The position numbers and the translations under genes are program-made. From Gemmatimonadota bacterium (GTDB lineage Bacteria > Latescibacterota > UBA2968 > UBA8231), in the NCBI GenBank assembly GCA_028875335.1, contig JAPPEF010000291.1, positions 1 through 17,961 on the forward strand: DNA of 17,961 nucleotides, in the 5' to 3' direction. Below, piece after piece: positions 7,706 through 13,070 of the stretch; the stretch's first letter is position 1, and every line of letters begins with the position of its first letter. The notes under the pieces are model-generated. The model was not told the DNA's origin and ran no database searches. It saw only the letters and a program-made list of their open reading frames with translations.

Positions 7706-7853
7706 TTGCGTCGATTCGCCTTGTGAATTTCAAGAACTTCGCCGACGAGCCACAGAAACCGGCAGTGCGGTGGTTGTGGTCAGGGATGGAAAAGTTGTCT
7801 GGGAAAATGCCGATGGAACATTCGATGATGAGTTTGCAGATGGCCGTAGGTAG
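7674..7853 (+). CDS. Small 59-codon reading frame, competing with the ATPase scrap
   Basis: A frame different from both the HEPN gene and the ATPase scrap is open from TTG 7674 to TAG 7851-7853. The start is weak: TTG, no clear ribosome site, 32 bases inside the HEPN gene. The second half looks protein-like: EFQELRRRATETG predicts a helix, SAVVVVRDGKVVWENADG a beta hairpin, then an acidic tail DDEFADGRR. Either this is a small real gene downstream of the toxin, or only the part after about 7750 is genuine, as the 3' scrap of another gene fused to the ATPase 5' scrap. I favour the second because of the ATGA start in the other frame. Family not recognised. Confidence 0.3.
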   Translation: MEIVNRIKAYDCVDSPCEFQELRRRATETGSAVVVVRDGKVVWENADGTFDDEFADGRR

Positions 7854-7857
7854 CTGA
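7702..7857 (+). pseudogene. Truncated 5' end of an AAA/SMC-like ATPase gene
   Basis: ATG 7702 overlaps the HEPN stop as ATGA, and AAAGG lies three bases before it. The first residues, MIASIRLVNFKNFADE, match the first strand and turn of RecF/SMC-like AAA ATPases, where a P-loop (G-x-N-x-x-GKS) should follow within 15-20 residues. Instead the frame continues with unrelated sequence and stops at TGA 7855-7857 after 51 codons, with no P-loop in any frame nearby. The simplest reading is a deletion that kept about 48 bases of an ATPase gene and joined it to other sequence near 7750. The intact ATPase at 8810 has a different N-terminus, so it is not the displaced remainder. Short length is the main weakness. 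Confidence 0.45.
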
Positions 7858-7888
7858 GCTGTTCGGAGAGGAAACAGACCATAATCTA

Positions 7889-7905
7889 GAGGGCAATTCA
7901 CTTTG
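7889..7905 (+). promoter_or_regulatory. Ribosome site placing the original start of the broken HEPN-like gene at TTG 7903
   Basis: GAGGG (7889-7893) is followed, after nine bases, by TTG 7903 in the same frame as the HEPN-like gene. Translation from it gives LNDKFLQRFREL and then meets TAA at 7939. This spacing is what a working start would show, and it indicates that the stop lies inside the former coding sequence. Confidence 0.45.
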
Positions 7906-8541
7906 AATGATAAATTCTTACAACGATTTCGAGAGCTGTAAGATCAATCAAATTCTATACAATTTTCTAGCAACTATGCCGAAGATTTCATTTGGTTGAG
8001 TTGGGCTACAAGTGCTGAGAGTTTAATTAAAGCCGTATTTGGAGAGAGATCGCCATACTATACAAACTTTATAGATGCGGAAAAAAGATGTAACAAGTCA
8101 GGGGGGCATTTTTCCTGTGTTAGAGATCTACAGGGTATCTTTCTCAGCGCAAAAGAGGCATTTGAAGGTGGCTATGTTTTTAATGTTGAGCTCAGTATTT
8201 CTGGAGAGGTTTTTAGCGACTTTATTGTTTTGGCTAAACAGTCCCTTGCCGAAGGTCACAAGGATGTAGCTGCGGTCTTGGCCTCGGCCGCACTGGAAGA
8301 TGCCTTAAAGCGTTATGCACAAGTTAATGGATTAGATGTAGATGACGCGACAATGGCGAAGGTCATTAGTGCGATTAAATCAAAAGGACTCGTGTCGGGA
8401 GCTAGCAAGTCCATGTTGGACGCTATGCTTCGGATTAGAAATTACACAATGCATGCGGAATGGGAAAAAGTGAACGAGCCAGATGTCAATAGCATCATTG
8501 GTTTTGTAGAGCAGTTTCTACTACAAAAATTTAGTAGCTAA
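7903..8541 (+). pseudogene. HEPN-like (DUF4145-type) protein gene interrupted by an in-frame TAA
   Basis: From TTG 7903 twelve codons (LNDKFLQRFREL) are followed by TAA 7939-7941; the same frame then runs to 8541 with about 200 further codons. After the stop: FIWLSWATSAESLIKAVFG, GIFLSAKEAFEGGY, a helix pair with DVAAVLASAALEDALKRYAQ, and a final RIRNYTMHAEWEKV. The last contains R-x4-H (RNYTMH), the RNase signature of HEPN proteins, so the body matches a HEPN/DUF4145-like protein. TAA is one base from several sense codons, so a point mutation or a read error explains it equally well. Restart could only use TTG 7996, which has no ribosome site. The segment is much richer in A+T than its neighbours, suggesting separate origin. 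Confidence 0.6.
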
Positions 8542-8586
8542 AAAGGCGATCTCTCTTGAGCTTCAAACCGACTAAAACATCACCTC

Positions 8587-8653
8587 CAAATGCCTCGTCG
8601 AAGTCGTCTTCCTCTGAAGCAGGTTTCCCTCGACTCTGTCCACGAGAAGAATG
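8587..8653. repeat. Imperfect 67-nt direct repeat, left copy
   Basis: Matches 10705-10771 at 54 of 67 positions with no gaps by hand alignment, including an 18-base identical run (TCGTCTTCCTCTGAAGCA). It begins 46 bases after the HEPN-like gene and about 155 bases before the ATPase. Read on the minus strand both copies give ASEEDDFDEAF, and the first three differences (8591, 8597, 8603) are silent in that frame, which hints at a relic of coding sequence. They are also silent in one plus-strand frame, so direction is uncertain. The rest of the 8542-8809 gap shows no gene I can support. Confidence 0.75.
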
Positions 8654-8797
8654 TGCGGCACGGGCACATCTCAACGCTACACATCTAGCTGGCGCGGTGA
8701 CCACTGGTTGCGACATTGCTTGCCGATCCCGGGATGACAGCCACGTTAAATCGCGATTTCCAAACACTGCACCCGACAGACTAAAGATCGTTGCAAT

Positions 8798-8812
8798 GGA
8801 GGCTTCAACATG
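8798..8812 (+). promoter_or_regulatory. Ribosome site of the ATPase gene
   Basis: GGAGG at 8798-8802, seven bases before ATG 8810. It is close to an ideal Shine-Dalgarno and fixes the ATPase start. Confidence 0.7.
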
Positions 8813-10120
8813 CTGAAGCGCATACACATCCAAGGGTATAAGTCTCTTGAAGACGTCGAAGTATCTCTATCCCAGCTTGTGGTTCTGTTCGGACCGAACG
8901 CCGCTGGTAAGAGCAATTTGCTCGATGCCTTGCAACTGCTGTCGAATCTGGGAACGAGCCGGACAATCAAAGAGGCATTTGATCCACCTTATCGCGGCAA
9001 GCCGCTCGAATCCTTTACCATCGGACAAAAAGGCATCAAGGGACTGCTCGAACAGGAGCGGCTATCGTTCTCGATTGAAGCCGACCTAAACTTGTCGGAC
9101 GCGGTAGTCGAGACCGTCAATCGCCAGATACTAGAAATGCGTCGTCCACACGGCGAAGTCGAATCTAAAGAGAAAAGCAAGATCCCTGCCCGCGTCCGCG
9201 AACGCGATCTCCGCTACCGCATCGAGGTGGAGATGCTGCCTAGATCGGGCGTCCTGCGCGTGGCTGATGAATACTTGGCTGCCCTGAACAGCAAGGGCGA
9301 ACCTACGGGTAAACGCAAGCCTTTTCTCGAACGTCAAGGAGAGAGAATTCACTTGCGGCACGAAGGACAGGCGCATCCGACCTACTACGACCGTTACCTA
9401 GATCACAGCATCCTCTCCATGCCGCATTATCCACCGCACTATCCGCACCTAGCGGCAGCTCAGCGCGAACTGGAGAGCTGGCTGTTTTTCTATTTTGAGC
9501 CGCGCGAACGCATGCGAGCCGCCAATCCGGTAAAGGAGGTGCGCCACATCGGCTTGATGGGCGAAGAACTTGCCGCTTTTCTCAACACCATGAAGTCAAC
9601 CGATGAAAAACAGTTCAGGGGAGTCGAGAAGGCGTTACATGCACTGATGCCGAACATTGACGGCATTGAAGTGGAGGTAAGCGATCTCGGCGAAGTTGAA
9701 CTGCGCCTCAAGGAAGGCGGCGTTGCGATACCGGCTCGCGTGCTCTCCGAAGGCACGTTGCGGATGCTCGGGCTTCTGGCCCTGACAGGCGTTGACGACG
9801 CCCCGGCACTAGTCGGGTTCGAGGAACCAGAAAACGGTGTTCATCCACGCCGCATCCAGTTGATCGCGGAATTGCTAAAAACACAGGAGACCCTGAGACA
9901 GACCCAGCATATCATTACTACGCACTCCCCGATCCTGCCCGATCTGCTGGCAGACGACTCCCTGTTCGCGGTACGCCGCCTGAACGGCCAGACTCGCATT
10001 GATTCGTTTTCTACTTGGGGGCCACTGGCACGGCGTGGTGATATCGTTCAAGCGCTCTCCGACGAGGAAGAAGAACTGCCAGTGTCCGCACGCATCATGC
10101 GAGGGGACTTTGATGCGTGA
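8810..10120 (+). CDS. AAA family (RecF/OLD-like) ATPase, first gene of an ATPase-DUF4276 cassette
   Basis: 436 aa. N-terminus MLKRIHIQGYKSLEDVEVSL leads into Walker A GPNAAGKSN (28-36). The middle third (about 45-290) is a family-variable insertion with a charged, possibly coiled stretch (about 110-140). Then come an ABC-type signature LSEGTLRML (312-320), Walker B ALVGFEEPEN (334-342, catalytic Glu) and the switch His in TTHSP (371-373). All ATPase motifs are intact. This architecture belongs to AAA_21/AAA_15-like ATPases found with TOPRIM-type partners in defence systems (OLD, PARIS AriA-AriB and AbiL-type pairs are known examples by logic, not shown homologues). Its last 8 bases overlap the next gene, so both are made together. 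It lies between direct repeats at 8587 and 10705. Confidence 0.9.
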   Translation: MLKRIHIQGYKSLEDVEVSLSQLVVLFGPNAAGKSNLLDALQLLSNLGTSRTIKEAFDPPYRGKPLESFTIGQKGIKGLLEQERLSFSIEADLNLSDAVVETVNRQILEMRRPHGEVESKEKSKIPARVRERDLRYRIEVEMLPRSGVLRVADEYLAALNSKGEPTGKRKPFLERQGERIHLRHEGQAHPTYYDRYLDHSILSMPHYPPHYPHLAAAQRELESWLFFYFEPRERMRAANPVKEVRHIGLMGEELAAFLNTMKSTDEKQFRGVEKALHALMPNIDGIEVEVSDLGEVELRLKEGGVAIPARVLSEGTLRMLGLLALTGVDDAPALVGFEEPENGVHPRRIQLIAELLKTQETLRQTQHIITTHSPILPDLLADDSLFAVRRLNGQTRIDSFSTWGPLARRGDIVQALSDEEEELPVSARIMRGDFDA

Positions 10121-10694
10121 GATCGCGCTTTTTGTCGAGGACTACGCACATCGTCAAGTTATAGGCGCGTTGGTACAGCGAATCGCCGAGGAATGCGAAA
10201 TCGCTATACAACTCGACTGGCGCAACGCAGTACGCGGTCACGGCAAAGTCATCGCGGAGCTTAACGACTATATGCGCGACCTGAAGCGGCAGGGTGGTCC
10301 CTGGCCTGACTTGATCGTCGTCGCCACCGACGCCAATTGCAAAGGGATAAACGAGCGCACGCGGGAGATCGGAGGCCGAGATGAACCCGCGCCAATGATC
10401 CTTGCTATTCCCGATCCGCATATCGAACGTTGGCTGCTGCTCGACGGTGCCGCTTTCAAGACTGTATTTGGTAAGGGCTGCGACGCGCCCGATCAGAAAT
10501 GCGATCGAAATCGCTATAAACAGCGGCTAATTGAGGCCATTCACGCCACGGGAACGATACCCATACTCGGCGGTATCGAATATGCAGAAGACATTGTACA
10601 ACAGATAAATATCAATCGCGTCACACAAGTGGACAGGTCTTTCAGGCGTTTCGCCGAGGAACTGCGCGACATGTTTCAAGGCTGGCAAACATGA
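10113..10694 (+). CDS. DUF4276 (TOPRIM-like) protein, partner of the ATPase
   Basis: 193 aa from ATG 10113, overlapping the ATPase end by 8 bases (ATGCGTGA), with GAGGGGA upstream. The first strand ends in an acidic pair, REIALFVED (Glu9, Asp10). A central strand carries LIVVATDANC (Asp73), followed by AIPDPHIERWLLLDGAAF (Glu105, Asp111), the typical DUF4276 ending of its core. The spacing of Glu, then Asp, then Glu/Asp fits a TOPRIM-like metal site such as those of OLD nucleases and AriB-type effectors, but the classical DxD is reduced to D-x-N here, so nuclease activity is inference. In the predicted system the ATPase senses an invader and this protein is the effector. No third gene is coupled to the pair. 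Confidence 0.82.
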   Translation: MREIALFVEDYAHRQVIGALVQRIAEECEIAIQLDWRNAVRGHGKVIAELNDYMRDLKRQGGPWPDLIVVATDANCKGINERTREIGGRDEPAPMILAIPDPHIERWLLLDGAAFKTVFGKGCDAPDQKCDRNRYKQRLIEAIHATGTIPILGGIEYAEDIVQQININRVTQVDRSFRRFAEELRDMFQGWQT

Positions 10695-10704
10695 TCCTCA
10701 ACGA

Positions 10705-10771
10705 CAAACGCCTCATCGAAATCGTCTTCCTCTGAAGCAAATGCTCCTCGACTTCGTCCACAAAAAGAACG
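10705..10771. repeat. Imperfect 67-nt direct repeat, right copy
   Basis: Second copy of the 8587-8653 element, starting 11 bases after the DUF4276 stop. The two copies bracket the ATPase-DUF4276 cassette in the same orientation. Beside it GGGGCATGCCCC (10771-10782) is a perfect 12-base palindrome, which the left copy lacks. Apart from the ribosome site of the next gene (AAGGAAA, 10784-10790), nothing else was seen in the gap 10695-10798. Confidence 0.75.
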
Positions 10772-10798
10772 GGGCATGCCCCCAAGGAAACAACACCC

Positions 10799-11971
10799 AT
10801 GCGAGCGACCATATACACATATCCCTGGGACTTAACCGACGAAGGCATTGACTCGGCCCTAGATACCATCGCCCACACGGCCGGCCTCAACAGCGTCAGC
10901 TTGGCCCAGAGCTACCACGTATCGACGTACTTTTTGCCGCACAATCCCCGGCGGCCCCTCTACTGGGGCGAAGAAGGCGCGCTCTACTTCCAGCCGTCCG
11001 CCGCCTTTTACGACGAAAGCCCAATCGCGCCCCTAGTCAGCAACGTCGTCGATGGCCCGGATTACATGCGCCGGATCGCGAATAAAATCAGGGAGCGCGG
11101 CCTCGACCTGACGAGTTGGCTAGTCTTCAACTACAATCACTACCTGCCCCAGCGCTATCCAGACGCGGCCAAGCACGATCCCTTTGGCCACATCAACTTC
11201 GCCCAGCTATGCCCGGCCAGCCCCTTAGTGCGCGACTACGCTCGCGCGCTTTGCCGCGATATAGCCGCGCAGTTCCAGCCAGACGAATTCCACCTCGAAT
11301 CGCTGGGCTACCTGCACTTTAGTTACGGGTTCCGCAATCCCAAGGTCGGCGTAAAAATCACGCCCTTTTGCGAACTGCTGATGGGATTGTGCTACTGTCA
11401 GCATTGCTTGCAGCGAGCCGGTGCCTTCGGCTTGGACGGAGAGAGCTTCCGCGCAGATGTCGCCGAATACCTCGCCCGAGAACTTGCCTCCGAGCCTATC
11501 CTAGAAGACATGCAGACCCCAAGCGCCGAACGCCTCGCCACCGCCTTTTCCGGCCGCTTGCAGACCTTTCTCGACGCCCGCGTCGAAGCGGCAACTTCGC
11601 TGGTGGAGGAAGCCATTGCCATCGCCAACCAAGCAGGCGCACGCGCCTCGTTTTTCGGGGGCCGCGACCGGACCGTCAACGGGCTTGACTCGGATCGCGT
11701 CCTCCGCAACGTGTACATGGTCAACGCCGGCGTGGGCGGCGAGCCGGCCGCTTTAGCCAATAGCGTCCGCACTCTGCGCGGCGAATTCCCAGCCGACACC
11801 GACCTCAGCGCCATAGTCAACCCTGGGGGATTTGCTGACAACGACGCACTCGGCGCACACCTGACCGCGCTGAGCCAAGCGGGCGTCAATGGCTACGCCT
11901 TCTACAACTACGGACTCATTCGCCGCGCTCATCTCGAATGGATCGGCACTTGCCGCCATCTGTGGAAATAA
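10799..11971 (+). CDS. Unrecognised protein, possibly a TIM-barrel glycoside-hydrolase-like enzyme
   Basis: 390 aa from ATG 10799, with AAGGAAA as ribosome site. No signal peptide, so cytoplasmic. I do not recognise the family with confidence. The pattern resembles barrel-type glycosidase-like proteins: a first strand RATIYTYPWDLTDEG, repeated strand-helix units, an acidic residue at the end of a strand in PDEFHLESLGYLHF (Glu167), and a last strand GVNGYAFYNYGL. A C-x-C-x2-C cluster (CYCQHC, 198-203) follows MGL and may bind metal or be structural; similar clusters occur in other predicted barrel hydrolases. Other cysteines lie at 138, 152 and 191. It precedes the PLP enzyme gene and shares the direction of the sugar importer upstream of the island, so a role in using the imported compound is a guess. 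Confidence 0.7.
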   Translation: MRATIYTYPWDLTDEGIDSALDTIAHTAGLNSVSLAQSYHVSTYFLPHNPRRPLYWGEEGALYFQPSAAFYDESPIAPLVSNVVDGPDYMRRIANKIRERGLDLTSWLVFNYNHYLPQRYPDAAKHDPFGHINFAQLCPASPLVRDYARALCRDIAAQFQPDEFHLESLGYLHFSYGFRNPKVGVKITPFCELLMGLCYCQHCLQRAGAFGLDGESFRADVAEYLARELASEPILEDMQTPSAERLATAFSGRLQTFLDARVEAATSLVEEAIAIANQAGARASFFGGRDRTVNGLDSDRVLRNVYMVNAGVGGEPAALANSVRTLRGEFPADTDLSAIVNPGGFADNDALGAHLTALSQAGVNGYAFYNYGLIRRAHLEWIGTCRHLWK

Positions 11972-11976
11972 ATGGC

Positions 11977-12010
11977 ATGTAGGGGGCGACTCTAAGAGTC
12001 GCCCCTACAT
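11977..12010. repeat. GTAGGGGCGAC-type inverted repeat (hairpin)
   Basis: ATGTAGGGGGCGACTC (11977-11992) pairs with GAGTCGCCCCTACAT (11996-12010) across a TAA loop: 15 base pairs with one bulged G. No T-run follows, so it is not a standard intrinsic terminator, although the RNA hairpin may protect the 3' end of the upstream message. A further half-copy, GATGTCGCCCCTACA, stands directly after it at 12013-12027. Arms of this kind are common dispersed intergenic repeats in several environmental phyla; that is from memory and not tested here. Confidence 0.8.
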
Positions 12011-12059
12011 AGATGTCGCCCCTACACCGATGTACAACGCATCCAAAGGAACAATCACC

Positions 12060-13070
12060 ATGAACAGCCAAACAATCCAACGCGCCATCGACGCGCTGCC
12101 CCGCCACCGCCTGACGTATTTGCCAACGCCCTTACAGCACTGTCCGCGGCTGTCGGCCGCACTTGAAGGGCCGCAAATATGGATCAAGCGCGACGATCTG
12201 ACCGGCCTCGCCTTTGGTGGCAACAAGTCCCGCTACCTCGAATTCACGCTCGCCGAGGGCACAGCCCAAGGCTGCGATGCCGCCGTGCTGAGCGCAGTCG
12301 TCCAGTCCAATCACTGCCGCCAATTCGCCGCGGCCTGCGCCCAGCTCGGCCTCAAAGGCGTCGTCGTCCTGCGCGAGAACGATTCCATCATGGGACGCCA
12401 GTCGCCAGTCCAAGGCAACCACCTTTTAGACCAGCTATGCGGCGCGCGCATCCGCTTTTCTCCGCCCGAGGGCGTCGGCGCAACCATAGCCGAGGAAGTG
12501 GAGCGGCTCAAAGAAGAGGGGTACAAACCTTTCTCCGGCCTGTCCGGCCTGTTGTCGCGCGTTGCCTACATCCAATGTGCCTTGGAAATCGAAACCCAAC
12601 TACGCGCCTCGGGCATCCAAGCCGACGATGTAGTAATCGGGTCCGGAGGGACCAGCTTGGCCGGACTAGTGGCCGGCTTTTCCCTCTTGGGGCGCTCGGC
12701 TCGCTTCCTCGGCACGCCCCAGAGCAAGATGGGCCAGCGCGAAGGAGTGTCTGAGCGCATCGCGCAATCCGCTGCGGAAGCCGCGGCCCACCTCGGCCTC
12801 GAATGCGCGCCCAACCCAGAGCGCATCGCCGTGACCGATGAGTACGTCGGCCCGGGCTTCGGCCATTTGGACCGCGCCACGCTCGACAGCATCCGCCTCC
12901 TCGCCCAAAGCGAGGGCATCCTCGTCGATCCCACCTATTCGGGCAAGGGATTGGCCTGCCTAATCGATCAGGTGCGCCAAGGGCGTTTCCGCGACAGCGA
13001 AAACATCGTCTTTGTCCACACCGGCGGAACGCCGCTGCTATTCGCTTACGGAGAAGCCCTACTCGACTAG
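12060..13070 (+). CDS. PLP-dependent D-cysteine desulfhydrase / ACC deaminase family enzyme
   Basis: 336 aa from ATG 12060, with AAAGGAA upstream. Open frame continues upstream into the repeat but has no support. The fold-type II signature is complete: WIKRDDLTGLAFGGNK with the PLP lysine Lys56, VQSNHCRQFAAACA (83-94) for the substrate carboxylate, the phosphate-binding loop GSGGTSLAG (194-202), and HTGGTPLLFAY near the end. Family members convert D-cysteine to pyruvate, ammonia and sulfide, or open 1-aminocyclopropane-1-carboxylate; related enzymes act on other small D- or beta-substituted amino acids. DPTYSGKG (290-297) supports this family rather than threonine synthase or cysteine synthase. 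Substrate cannot be chosen between them by eye. Its stop overlaps that of the opposing hydrolase gene within CTAG (13067-13070). Confidence 0.88.
   Translation: MNSQTIQRAIDALPRHRLTYLPTPLQHCPRLSAALEGPQIWIKRDDLTGLAFGGNKSRYLEFTLAEGTAQGCDAAVLSAVVQSNHCRQFAAACAQLGLKGVVVLRENDSIMGRQSPVQGNHLLDQLCGARIRFSPPEGVGATIAEEVERLKEEGYKPFSGLSGLLSRVAYIQCALEIETQLRASGIQADDVVIGSGGTSLAGLVAGFSLLGRSARFLGTPQSKMGQREGVSERIAQSAAEAAAHLGLECAPNPERIAVTDEYVGPGFGHLDRATLDSIRLLAQSEGILVDPTYSGKGLACLIDQVRQGRFRDSENIVFVHTGGTPLLFAYGEALLD

Noticed and set aside
7907..7999. 30-codon ATG frame beginning MINSYNDFESC
   Set aside because: Short, no homology seen, and it competes with the better supported frame from TTG 7903.
8531..8833. 100-codon minus-strand frame over the HEPN-like gene end, left repeat and ATPase start
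   Set aside because: It runs through the ribosome site of the ATPase, has no ribosome site of its own and low-complexity arginine/serine content. Only its repeat-derived SEEDDFDEAF part is of interest.
10771..10782. Operator site at the 12-base palindrome GGGGCATGCCCC
   Set aside because: No regulator gene nearby and no second copy seen; one short GC palindrome is not enough.
11977..12027. Intrinsic terminator
   Set aside because: The hairpin is strong, but no run of T follows; it fits a dispersed palindromic repeat better.
12005..12027. Start of a CRISPR array, suggested by the repeated GTCGCCCCTACA arm
   Set aside because: Only three related arms, no spacers of equal length and no cas genes.
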